Assembly: GCA_963722905.1 (NCBI GenBank)
Contig: CAVROT010000001.1
Coordinates: 186,001 to 250,000 of the forward strand
Direction: 5' to 3'
DNA from: CAVROT01 sp963722905
Lineage (GTDB): Bacteria; Pseudomonadota; Alphaproteobacteria; Rhodobacterales; Rhodobacteraceae
Length of the DNA: 64,000 bases
The notes below the pieces were generated by a model. It was not told where the DNA came from. It saw only the letters and a program-made list of their open reading frames with translations, and searched no databases. The position numbers and the translations under genes are program-made. Shown in pieces: positions 1 to 9,685 of this stretch; positions within the stretch are counted from its first letter, which is position 1; every line of letters begins with the position of its first letter.

Positions 1-108
1 GGCCTCACCCGCGAAGGGCACCCGCGCCATCCGCTTTATCTACCCTATACCGAGGCGCCGCGCCCTTGGCTCGACACGGCCAACGGCGATGGTCCCGCCG
101 GAAACTGA
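1..108 (+). CDS. DUF1643-family protein, C-terminal end only
   Basis: An open frame enters from the left edge and stops with TGA at 106-108, leaving 35 codons. The visible end contains GLTREGHPRHPLYLPY, which matches from memory the conserved tail (LT-x-x-GHP-x-HPLY) of DUF1643 proteins, a family of unknown function common in alphaproteobacteria. The start lies outside the window, so domain content cannot be checked. It runs in the same direction as rpsO, with about 170 bp between them, so rpsO probably has its own promoter. Confidence 0.55.
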   Translation, partial: GLTREGHPRHPLYLPYTEAPRPWLDTANGDGPAGN

Positions 109-282
109 CGCGGGCATACCGGCCGCTAGCGCGCCTTCCACGCGAACGCCCAAAGGGTCGCGCGTCTTTCCTTTCGCCGCTTAATCCACTATAGGCGCGC
201 ATCCGCCCTCGACGGGCGGCTCCACGGGCCCGAGCTGGACGACATCCCGGCCGGCGCCATAACCCCGGACAAGGAGGCCCCG

Positions 283-552
283 ATGTCGATCACCGCCGAA
301 GAGAAGACCAAGCTGATGAAGGACTACGCGACCAAGGAGGGCGACACCGGGTCGCCCGAGGTCCAGGTCGCGATCCTCACCAGCCGTATCGCCACGCTGA
401 CCGATCACTTCAAGACGCACAAGAAGGACAACCACTCGCGCCGCGGCCTCCTGATGATGGTCGCCCAGCGCCGCAAGCTGCTGGACTACACCAAGTCCCG
501 CGACGAAGAGCGCTACCAGAGCCTGATCAAGCGCCTCGGCATCCGCCGCTAG
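283..552 (+). CDS. rpsO: 30S ribosomal protein S15
   Basis: S15 is a primary 16S rRNA binding protein of the small-subunit platform and contacts 23S rRNA in an intersubunit bridge. The product is 89 residues, the normal length. It carries the family signatures DTGSPEVQVAILT near residue 22, HKKDNHSRRGLL near residue 46, and the C-terminal YQSLIKRLGIRR. The start is decided by a strong AAGGAGG at 271-277, six bases before the ATG. A GC-rich hairpin follows the stop, and pnp lies downstream in the classical rpsO-pnp order. In many bacteria S15 represses its own translation. The 109-282 leader is long enough for such a structure, but I did not resolve one. Confidence 0.98.
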   Translation: MSITAEEKTKLMKDYATKEGDTGSPEVQVAILTSRIATLTDHFKTHKKDNHSRRGLLMMVAQRRKLLDYTKSRDEERYQSLIKRLGIRR

Positions 553-559
553 GCCGCAG

Positions 560-590
560 CGGCGCCCCCTCTGACAGGGGGGCGCCGTTT
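560..590 (+). terminator. Hairpin after rpsO
   Basis: Nine bases at 561-569 (GGCGCCCCC) pair perfectly with 578-586 around a short loop, extended by C560-G587. Only three T follow, so it may be a weak terminator or an RNase-trimmed 3' end between rpsO and pnp. Confidence 0.6.
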
Positions 591-737
591 CACATTCCGC
601 GCGGCACCGTTCGGGGCCGTGCACACCCGCCGCGGGATCGCCCGCCCTGCGGCGCGGGACACGAGGGCGAAGCGGGGCATGGCGCCCTGCGCTCATGAGG
701 CAAGGGGGAGGGTCCCCCGCGCCGGATAGGAAACGAT

Positions 738-2867
<2,130 letters not shown>

Positions 2868-2899
2868 GGCCGACCTTCGGGTCAGACGTTCGATCCTGT

Positions 2900-2923
2900 G
2901 GCCCCGGCAGCCGTGCCGGGGCC
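2900..2923 (+). terminator. Hairpin after pnp
   Basis: A perfect 10-bp stem (2900-2909 with 2914-2923) closes a four-base GCCG loop 33 bases after the pnp stop. It is followed by CTTCGC rather than a T run, so intrinsic termination is likely but not certain. Confidence 0.6.
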
Positions 2924-3117
2924 CTTCGCACGGTCGGTCCGGGGCGACGCGTTCTGATCCGCGAAACCGGTTGCCATTTTTTGGGGCGGTGCGGATGCTG
3001 CCCCCCGTGCATCGGCCGCCCCCCGTCCGCGGCCCGGTCACATGTCGGTCATCGGGGGGAAACCCTTGGCCGCTATGCGTTACGTTCGAACTGTCGTTTG
3101 TATTGGAGTGAGACAGC

Positions 3118-3744
3118 ATGCTGAGACGCGATTTTCTTGCCACCGGCCTTGCCGCCTTCGGCGCCCTGCTGACGGGCGGCCTGACCGGCGGCCGGGCCGC
3201 CGCGCTGACCAGCGCCGACCTGCCCGCCCGGCTGCAGCCGGCGGTGGTGCAGATGCGAGTCCCGCTGACCCCGGGCGAGGTGCACGTCTTTCCCGATCAC
3301 TTCCAGCTCTACTGGACCCTGCCTGAAGGGATGGCCTGGCGCTATGGCATCCGCGTCGGACGCGACCGCCTTTACGAGCCGGGCGAATACTACGTCGGTG
3401 CCAAGAAGGAATGGCCCTCGTGGAAGCCGACCCAGAACATGATCGACCGCGAACCCGAGGCTTACGCCCAATACGCCGACGGCATGCCGGGCGGACCCGA
3501 CAACCCCCTGGGTGCAAGGGCGCTCTATCTCTTCCGCCCCGGCACCGGCGATACGTTCCTGCGGATCCACGGCACGAACGAGATCGGGACCATCGGGCGC
3601 GCGGCCTCGAACGGCTGCGCCGGTCTGACCAACGAACACATCCAGCTGCTCTACGCGCAGGTGCCGGTGCAGTCGCGCGTTGTCCTCTACCCCAAGATGA
3701 CCGTTCCGCCCGGCAGCCCCGAAGGCGGCTTCGTGACCGGGTGA
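3118..3744 (+). CDS. L,D-transpeptidase (YkuD domain), exported
   Basis: YkuD-fold L,D-transpeptidases form 3-3 crosslinks in peptidoglycan or attach proteins to it, in the periplasm. The 208-residue product opens with a twin-arginine-like leader (LRRDFLATG followed by a hydrophobic stretch to about residue 30). The catalytic motif is intact: His151 in IHGTNEIG and Cys167 in SNGCAGL, matching HGT-x(n)-S-x-GC. No peptidoglycan-binding domain is fused. It stands alone between pnp and the alkaline phosphatase. Specificity (crosslinking versus protein attachment) cannot be told from sequence. Confidence 0.9.
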   Translation: MLRRDFLATGLAAFGALLTGGLTGGRAAALTSADLPARLQPAVVQMRVPLTPGEVHVFPDHFQLYWTLPEGMAWRYGIRVGRDRLYEPGEYYVGAKKEWPSWKPTQNMIDREPEAYAQYADGMPGGPDNPLGARALYLFRPGTGDTFLRIHGTNEIGTIGRAASNGCAGLTNEHIQLLYAQVPVQSRVVLYPKMTVPPGSPEGGFVTG

Positions 3745-3816
3745 GCCGCCACGCCGGCACCCGCATAGGCGGATTTCAGCGCATGCCGCTACCGTCGCTT
3801 CCCCGGTCCGGGGAAG

Positions 3817-3834
3817 CCGTCACAAAACTGTTAA
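3817..3834 (+). promoter_or_regulatory. Candidate PhoB box upstream of alkaline phosphatase
   Basis: Two heptamers, CCGTCAC (3817-3823) and CTGTTAA (3828-3834), are separated by AAAA. The layout matches the CTGTCAT-N4-CTGTCAT Pho box, with five of seven bases matching in each half. It lies about 70 bp before the phosphatase start, in an A+T-rich patch of an otherwise GC-rich region. Only the sequence match and the gene's function support it. Confidence 0.5.
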
Positions 3835-3903
3835 CATGGTGTCGCAATCGCGTCGCGGCACCGCTCTACGCCCCGTGACGTCAACCAGTCCAAGGGGTCA
3901 CAG

Positions 3904-5472
3904 ATGCTTAGAACTGTCTCGGGTGCCACGCTCGTCGCTCTCATGTCCACCACGGCCCATGCGCAGGATCTGCCGCAGGCGTCGTCGCAGTGGTTCACCG
4001 ACGCGCAGGCCGTGATCGAGGAGCGTCTCGCGCGCGAGCCGAACACCAACCGCGCCAAGAACGTGATACTGATGGTCGCCGACGGCAACGGCGTCGGCAC
4101 CAACTACGCCACCCGCATCTATGCCGGGCAGCAGGCGGGCGGCATGGGCGACGACCACGTCCTTCCGTACGAGGCGTTCCCCTACCTGGCGCTGGTCAAG
4201 ACCTACAACATCAACGCCCAGACCCCCGACAGCGCGCCGACCGCCGGCGCCATGAACACCGGCGTCAAGCAGCGCTTCAACCTGGTGAACCTATCCGAGG
4301 ACGCCATCACCGAGGACTGTTCGACCGAGGCCGGCAACGAACTGACGACCCTGGCCGAGATCGTGTCCGCCGAAGAGATGGGCAAGTCGGTCGGCATCGT
4401 GTCGACCGCGCGCCTGACCCATGCCACGCCCGCGGCCGTCTATGCCAAGACCGCCTATCGCAACTGGGAGGACGCGGTCCCCGAGGGCTGCGAGGGGTCG
4501 CGCGACATCGCCGCGCAGCTTCTGGACTCGATGGCGGCCGGCACCGTCGACTTCGCCATGGGCGGCGGCCGGCGCCACTTCCTGCCCGAGGGCGTCGCCG
4601 ACGAGGAAGGCAACGACGGGCGCCGCGCGGACGGGCGCAACCTGGTCGAAGAGGCGCAGGAGGCCGGGGCCCAGTACGCCTGGAACACCGAGACGGCGAA
4701 CGCCCTGACCCTCGACGGGACGACGCCGGTGCTGGGGCTGATGGAAGACAGCCACATGAAGTACGAGTACGACCGCGCCGACGACGACGAGCCGTCGCTG
4801 GCCGAGATGTCGCGGATGGCCATCGAGTACCTCCAGAACAACGAGAACGGCTACTTCCTCGAGATCGAGGCGGGGCGCGTGGACCACGCCAACCACGGCG
4901 GCAACGTCCATCGGACCGTCACCGACGGCGTCGCCTTCGCCGAGGCGGTCGCGATGGTCGACGAGATGACGGACGACGCCGACACATTGCTGATCGTGAC
5001 CGCCGACCACGAGCACTCCATCGCGCTCAACGGCTATTGCGGCCGCGGCTCGCCCATCACCGGCCTCTGCTTCGACATCGACAACGATGGCATCATGCAC
5101 ACGGACGAACCCGTGCTGGCCGACGACGGCAAGCCCTATACCGTGGTCGGCTACCTGAACGGCCCGGGGTCGGTCCTGGTCGAGCAGCCGCTGGACCCTG
5201 CCGCCGCGACCGAGACGCAGGGCGCGACCGATGTCGGCGCCGCCGAGGGCGAGGCGACGCCGATCTATTCCGGCAGCCGCCCCGACCTGACCAACGAAGA
5301 GGCGACCGACCCCGAGTACATCCAGCAGGCGCTGATCCCGAAATCGTCGGAATCCCACTCGCCCGAGGATGTGGCCGTCTATGCCAAGGGTCCGTTCGCG
5401 CATCTCTTCGACGGCACCATCGAGCAGAACGTGATCTTCCACGTGATGCACCACGCCGTCACGGCCGAGTGA
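3904..5472 (+). CDS. Alkaline phosphatase (PhoA family), periplasmic
   Basis: It hydrolyses phosphate monoesters to release inorganic phosphate and is normally induced by phosphate starvation. The 522-residue product has a signal peptide ending near THAQ (residue 20-22) and a metal-binding start, ILMVADGNGVGT, at about 56-67. The nucleophile Ser110 sits in DSAPTAGAMNTG. VDHANHGG at 326-333 and TADHEH around 366-371 supply Zn/Mg ligands. The catalytic set is complete. A candidate PhoB box lies upstream and a hairpin follows. Asp and Glu are abundant throughout, as in proteins exported into seawater. Whether it prefers monoesters or diesters is not visible. Confidence 0.93.
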   Translation: MLRTVSGATLVALMSTTAHAQDLPQASSQWFTDAQAVIEERLAREPNTNRAKNVILMVADGNGVGTNYATRIYAGQQAGGMGDDHVLPYEAFPYLALVKTYNINAQTPDSAPTAGAMNTGVKQRFNLVNLSEDAITEDCSTEAGNELTTLAEIVSAEEMGKSVGIVSTARLTHATPAAVYAKTAYRNWEDAVPEGCEGSRDIAAQLLDSMAAGTVDFAMGGGRRHFLPEGVADEEGNDGRRADGRNLVEEAQEAGAQYAWNTETANALTLDGTTPVLGLMEDSHMKYEYDRADDDEPSLAEMSRMAIEYLQNNENGYFLEIEAGRVDHANHGGNVHRTVTDGVAFAEAVAMVDEMTDDADTLLIVTADHEHSIALNGYCGRGSPITGLCFDIDNDGIMHTDEPVLADDGKPYTVVGYLNGPGSVLVEQPLDPAAATETQGATDVGAAEGEATPIYSGSRPDLTNEEATDPEYIQQALIPKSSESHSPEDVAVYAKGPFAHLFDGTIEQNVIFHVMHHAVTAE

Positions 5473-5508
5473 TCGCGACCGCCGCGGCCACGCGGTAACA
5501 TCGGCACA

Positions 5509-5531
5509 GCCGGGCCTCGCGCAGGCCCGGC
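5509..5531 (+). terminator. Hairpin after alkaline phosphatase
   Basis: Nine bases at 5509-5517 (GCCGGGCCT) pair perfectly with 5523-5531 around a five-base loop, followed by CGTCTGCTT. It separates the phosphatase from the ABC locus. Confidence 0.6.
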
Positions 5532-5670
5532 CGTCTGCTTCAGGAGCGGGGTCGCCGTTCATCGACGAAGGGGTTGCACATGCGCCGACGCACGTTCCTC
5601 ACGGCCGGGGCAGCGCTGATGGCTGCCGGCGCCGTCCATCGCCGCGACCCGGCCCGACGACCCGCTGCGA

Positions 5671-6012
5671 ATGCGCGACCTCTACGAAAAGAATCTCGAT
5701 TTCTCGCCCCTCGCGCTGAGCCTCGCGGGCACGCGGGTCACGGTCGCCGGTTTCATGGCGCCGCCGCTCCGGGCCGAGACGTCGTTCTTCGTGCTGACCA
5801 AGCGTCCCATGGCCGTCTGCCCCTTTTGCGAAAGCAGCGCCGACTGGCCAGACGACATCCTCGCCATCTACACGCGTCGGACCGTCGATCCGATCCCGTT
5901 CAACGTGCGGATCGACACGACCGGCGTTCTGGAACTCGGCACCCTGCGCGACGCGGACCTGGGTTTCGTGAGCCGCGTGCGGCTGACCGGCGCGACCTAC
6001 GACCGGGCATGA
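5671..6012 (+). CDS. Small CxxC protein of the ABC locus; export leader out of frame
   Basis: The 113-residue frame has a compact beta-rich body: VTVAGFMAPPL near residue 23, FFVLTKRPMAVCPFC near 39 with a CPFC pair, then IYTRRTVDPIPFNV. It resembles DUF3299-type exported proteins, which are often found beside LolD/FtsX-like ABC genes. The ATG used here lacks a signal. A convincing twin-arginine leader (MRRRTFLTAGAALMAAGA) begins at 5580, but in another frame. In the mature protein's frame there is a TGA at 5617-5619 and no start codon before 5671. A one-base change between about 5620 and 5640 would join the two. This is either a broken gene or a sequence error. The stop overlaps the ATPase start (ATGA). 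Confidence 0.6.
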   Translation: MRDLYEKNLDFSPLALSLAGTRVTVAGFMAPPLRAETSFFVLTKRPMAVCPFCESSADWPDDILAIYTRRTVDPIPFNVRIDTTGVLELGTLRDADLGFVSRVRLTGATYDRA

Positions 6013-6695
6013 CCCCCACGGCGTTCGGGCTGACCGTCCGCGACCTCGTCGTCACGGGAGAGCAGGGGCGCACCCTCGTCCGCGTGCCCCGCTTTGACGC
6101 GGCTCCGGGGGCGCTGACCGTGCTGCGCGGCCCGTCCGGCGCGGGCAAGTCGACGCTGCTTTTTGCGCTGGCCGGTCTGCATCTGCGCGTCTCGGGCACG
6201 GTGCTGTGGGGCGATGCCGACATCGCGGCGATGGGTCCGTCGACCGCCGCCTTTCGGCGTGCCCATATCGGCATGATCTTTCAGGACCACCTCCTCTTCG
6301 ACGAGCTGGGGATGGCGGCGAATGCCGGGGTCGCCGCCCTCTTCACGCGGCGACGTGACCGCGCGGCCATCCGGGACCGTGCGGCCGGGGCGCTCCGCCG
6401 GCTGGGCCTGCCCGGGGGCGAACGGCGCCGTGCCGCGACCTATTCGGGAGGCGAGCGGCAGCGCATCGCGATGGCCCGCGCGCTGGCGCACGATCCGCCC
6501 ATCGTCCTCGCCGACGAACCCACGGCCAGCCTCGACCGTCCCGCTGCCGACCGGATGGCGGAAGATCTGGCGGGTCTTGCCCGGTCCGGCCGGACGGTCG
6601 TCGCGGTCAGCCACGATCCGGCGCTGCACGCGGCCGCGGACGCGTTGCACGACATGCGCGACGGCACGCTCACGGACCGCCTGGCCGATGCCTGA
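6009..6695 (+). CDS. ABC transporter ATP-binding protein (LolD/MacB-like)
   Basis: This is the cytoplasmic ATPase of a two-gene ABC system. The 228 residues contain Walker A GPSGAGKST at 41-49, Q-loop FQD at 91-93, signature YSGGE at about 145-149, Walker B IVLADEP at 165-171 and switch His202 in SHD. All catalytic motifs are intact. The ATG at 6009 overlaps the upstream stop by ATGA, and its own stop overlaps the permease start, so the three genes should be translated together. The LolD-like size and FtsX-like partner point to extraction or mechanotransmission rather than classical import. The substrate is unknown. Confidence 0.92.
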   Translation: MTPTAFGLTVRDLVVTGEQGRTLVRVPRFDAAPGALTVLRGPSGAGKSTLLFALAGLHLRVSGTVLWGDADIAAMGPSTAAFRRAHIGMIFQDHLLFDELGMAANAGVAALFTRRRDRAAIRDRAAGALRRLGLPGGERRRAATYSGGERQRIAMARALAHDPPIVLADEPTASLDRPAADRMAEDLAGLARSGRTVVAVSHDPALHAAADALHDMRDGTLTDRLADA

Positions 6696-8139
6696 TCTCT
6701 GGGCGGGCCTCGGCGTGGGCGTGCAGGACCTCCTTGTCCTTGCCGCGCTGATCTCGCCCGCCATCGTCCTTGGGGCGGTCGTGTTGCGGGGATACGCGCC
6801 CTGGCCGCTGATCGCGGCGCTGCTGCGCCGGTTTGCGGCGGTGAACCTGCTCTTCGCCGGTCTCATCGCCGCGGCGACGGGCCTCGGTATCGGGATATTG
6901 GCGCAGGAGCGCGCCCTGCGCGAGGGCTCGGCCCGGGCGGCGGACGGGTTCGACCTGATCGTAGCGGCGCCGGGATCGGACGTGACGGCCATGCTGGCGA
7001 CGGTCTACCTCCAGCCCACGGCGCTGCCTCTGCTGGACGGGACTGCCTACGCGGCCGTCGCCGCCGCGCCCCGCGTGACGATGGCGGCACCCGTGGCCTT
7101 CGGAGACAACGTCGACGGCGCACCCGTCGTGGGCACCATAGCGGCCTTCGTGACGCATCTGTCGCGTGGCGCGATCGAGGGCCGCGCCTTCGCGGCCGAG
7201 GGCGAGGCCGTGATCGGATCGCGTGTGCCGCTGCGGATCGGCGACACGTTCCTGCCGCAGCACGGCCTGCACGAAGCGGACCGCGCGATCGGGGACGGAC
7301 ACGCGCTCGACGACGGTGGCGACGACGACGGCAACGCCGTCGGAGCGGAGGCGCACGCCGATGACGGCGACGATGCCGCAGAGGATGAACACGCCGGCGG
7401 GCATACGGACGGGTCGACTGGCCAAAGCGACACCCACGGCGGCCCGCCCCTTGTCGTCACGGGACGCATGGCTGCGACAGGCACCCCCTGGGACGGCGCG
7501 ATCCTGGTCCCGATCGAGACGGTGTGGGAGGTCCACGGCCTCCCCAACGGCCACGCCGACCCGGCCGCGCCCATCGGTCCGCCCTTCGACCCCGCGCTCT
7601 TTCCAGGCACGCCCGCCATCGTCGTCGGCGCCGATGCACTCTTCGCCAACTACGCCCTGCGGTCCGAATTCGATGCGTCGCCGGACATGATGGCCTTCTT
7701 CCCCGCATCCGTTCTGACCCGCCTCTACGGGCTGATGGGCGATGTCCGCGCGGCGCTGACGCTGATGGCGACGGTGGCACAGGTACTGGTCGCGGCTGCC
7801 ATCGTGACGGCGCTGCTGATCGTCACGCGGCTCTTCGCTCGGCAGCTGGCGATGCTGCGCGCTCTGGGGGCTCCGCGGCGATTCGTCTTCGCGGTGGTAT
7901 GGGGCTATGTGGCGGTGCTCGTCGGCAGCGGCGTGGTACTGGGGGCGGCGCTGGGCATCGGCTCGGCCGGGGCGCTGTCGGCCGCCGTTTCGATCCGCAC
8001 GGGGGTCGCCGTCTCGGCGGCGCCCGGCTGGCCCGAGGCGCACCTGCTGGCGGCGACGGTCAGCGCGGCGATGATCCTCGCCCTGCTGCCCGCCGCCGCC
8101 GCCCTGCGCGCGCCCGTTACCGCGGCGCTGAGGGGCTGA
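6688..8139 (+). CDS. FtsX/MacB-type ABC permease with acidic His-rich periplasmic loop
   Basis: The 483-residue membrane protein has two N-terminal hydrophobic segments (about 12-34 and 48-70) and a large extracytoplasmic domain. Three C-terminal segments (about 355-380, 400-430, 450-475) include the FtsX-like RLFARQLAMLRALGAP motif. Residues about 192-250 form an insert with, by hand count, 7 His and 18 Asp/Glu in 59 residues, which suggests divalent metal binding. It overlaps the ATPase gene by eight bases. With the neighbouring CxxC protein this resembles zinc-associated ABC loci known from Vibrio and relatives. Direction of transport and metal are inference. Confidence 0.85.
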   Translation: MPDLWAGLGVGVQDLLVLAALISPAIVLGAVVLRGYAPWPLIAALLRRFAAVNLLFAGLIAAATGLGIGILAQERALREGSARAADGFDLIVAAPGSDVTAMLATVYLQPTALPLLDGTAYAAVAAAPRVTMAAPVAFGDNVDGAPVVGTIAAFVTHLSRGAIEGRAFAAEGEAVIGSRVPLRIGDTFLPQHGLHEADRAIGDGHALDDGGDDDGNAVGAEAHADDGDDAAEDEHAGGHTDGSTGQSDTHGGPPLVVTGRMAATGTPWDGAILVPIETVWEVHGLPNGHADPAAPIGPPFDPALFPGTPAIVVGADALFANYALRSEFDASPDMMAFFPASVLTRLYGLMGDVRAALTLMATVAQVLVAAAIVTALLIVTRLFARQLAMLRALGAPRRFVFAVVWGYVAVLVGSGVVLGAALGIGSAGALSAAVSIRTGVAVSAAPGWPEAHLLAATVSAAMILALLPAAAALRAPVTAALRG

Positions 8140-8158
8140 GGCCCCCGCCCGCGCCAGA

Positions 8159-8815
8159 CTATCCCGGCTGCCTGGTCGTACGCAGGTAGGGCAGCTTGCG
8201 GTCGAACCCGCCGAACTTCTCGTTTGCCTCGTCGTCGCTGACGGCGGCGGTGACGATGACGTCGCCGCCCTGCTGCCAGCCTGCGGGCGTCGCCACCTTG
8301 TGCTTCGCCGTCAGGCGGATGCTGTCCAGCGCGCGCAGGATCTCGTCGAAATTGCGCCCCGTCGTCATCGGATAGGTCAGCGACAGCTTCACCTTCTTGT
8401 CCGGCCCGACGATGAAGACGGTGCGGACGGTCTGGTTGTCGGCCGGCGTCCGGTCGGCCGGGTCGCCCGAGGCCTCGGCCGGCAGCATGTCATAGAGCTT
8501 GGCGACCTTCATCTCCGGGTCGCCGATCATCGGATAGCCGACCGTGTTGCCGGTATAGGCCGCGATGTCCGACTTCCACCGCACGTGGTCCTCAACCGGG
8601 TCCACGGATATGCCGATGATCTTCGCGTCGCGCTGGGCGAAGGCGTCGGCCATGCCGGCCATCATTCCCAGTTCGGTCGTGCAGACGGGCGTGAAGTCCT
8701 TGGGATGGCTGAAGAGGATCGCATAGCCGTCGCCGATCCAGTCGTGGAACGAAATGGGCCCGTCGGTCGTGTCGGCGGTGAAGTCGGGGGCGGTGTCGCC
8801 CAGTCGCAGTGCCAT
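8159..8815 (-). CDS. 1-Cys peroxiredoxin (Prx6 type)
   Basis: A thiol peroxidase that reduces hydrogen peroxide and alkyl hydroperoxides in the cytoplasm. The 218-residue product has the peroxidatic motif HPKDFTPVC, with Thr42 and Cys45. No other cysteine is present, so it is a 1-Cys enzyme needing an external thiol. The C-terminal extension (VIVTAAVSDDEA, FDRKLPYLR) is typical of Prx6. The start is set by AGGAGG a few bases before the ATG at 8815; a longer in-frame extension upstream is not family-like. It converges on the ABC permease with 19 bp between the stops. Confidence 0.95.
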   Translation of the reverse strand: MALRLGDTAPDFTADTTDGPISFHDWIGDGYAILFSHPKDFTPVCTTELGMMAGMADAFAQRDAKIIGISVDPVEDHVRWKSDIAAYTGNTVGYPMIGDPEMKVAKLYDMLPAEASGDPADRTPADNQTVRTVFIVGPDKKVKLSLTYPMTTGRNFDEILRALDSIRLTAKHKVATPAGWQQGGDVIVTAAVSDDEANEKFGGFDRKLPYLRTTRQPG

Positions 8816-9040
8816 GTCGGCCTCCTGTGGATGCGTCGGCGTCAGACATAAGCCGCCCCGGTCGACATGCCAAACGCACATAGCGCCGAAAGGAACCGGT
8901 ATGCGCCCTCACGCCCTCGGCTCGGAACGCCCGTCCCGGTCGGTGCCCGGCGACAGAACGGACGCCGTCCCCGGCTTGGGTTTCCAAATATCCTGGGGGG
9001 AGCGCGGCACGCGCGGGGGGCCACGCCCCCCCGTCCCACC

Positions 9041-9685
9041 TCAGAACGGGCACGCGACCCGAAACGTCATCCAGGCGCCACCCACGGGATGACGCAGCCG
9101 GATCGACTGGGCGTGCAGCATCAAGCGCGGAGCGGCACGCGCCGCCCCGTCGGCATAGAACGGATCCCCCAGAATGGGATGCCCAAGCGACAGCATGTGA
9201 ACCCGCAGCTGGTGCGACCGGCCGGTGCGCGGGCTCAGCCGCACCCGTGTCTCGTCCGGTCCCGCCCGGATCACCCGCCAGTCGGTGACGGCCGCGCGGC
9301 CGTTCTCGTGGTCGACCCTCTGGCGCGGGCGGTTGGGCCAGTCGACGGCGATCGGAAGGTCCACCGTCCCCGTCGGGGGCTCCAGCCGGCCCGCGATCCG
9401 CGCGACATAGGTCTTGCCGATGCGCCGGTGCTCGAACTGGAGGCCCAGATGGCGCTGCGCATGTGCGGTGCGGGCGAACACCATCACCCCAGACGTATCC
9501 CGGTCCAGCCTGTGCACCAACAGCGCGCCGGGGAATAACGCGCCCACGCGCGCCATCAGGCAATCGCCCAGCTCCGGCCCGCGCCCCGGCACCGACAACA
9601 GTCCGGCGGGCTTGCCCATGACAAGGACGTCGTCGTCGGCATGGACGACATGCAGCGGTCCGTGCGGCGGTGCATAGGCATCCAT
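9041..9685 (-). CDS. RluA-family RNA pseudouridine synthase
   Basis: It converts uridine to pseudouridine in rRNA or tRNA. The 214-residue product is a single catalytic domain without the S4 domain of RluC/RluD. The signature HRLDRDTSG is at 58-66 with catalytic Asp61. Later elements are RIGKTYVARI, the RSHQLRVHML motif near residue 165 and GHPILGDPFYA. The compact size is closest to RluA-type enzymes, but the target nucleotide cannot be assigned. A G/C-rich hairpin at about 9014-9033 may terminate it. Confidence 0.92.
   Translation of the reverse strand: MDAYAPPHGPLHVVHADDDVLVMGKPAGLLSVPGRGPELGDCLMARVGALFPGALLVHRLDRDTSGVMVFARTAHAQRHLGLQFEHRRIGKTYVARIAGRLEPPTGTVDLPIAVDWPNRPRQRVDHENGRAAVTDWRVIRAGPDETRVRLSPRTGRSHQLRVHMLSLGHPILGDPFYADGAARAAPRLMLHAQSIRLRHPVGGAWMTFRVACPF

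Noticed and set aside
5574..6695. Single 373-codon frame joining the twin-arginine leader to the ABC ATPase
   Set aside because: The stretch between them is the wrong-frame reading of the CxxC gene; the ATPase has its own ATGA-coupled start.
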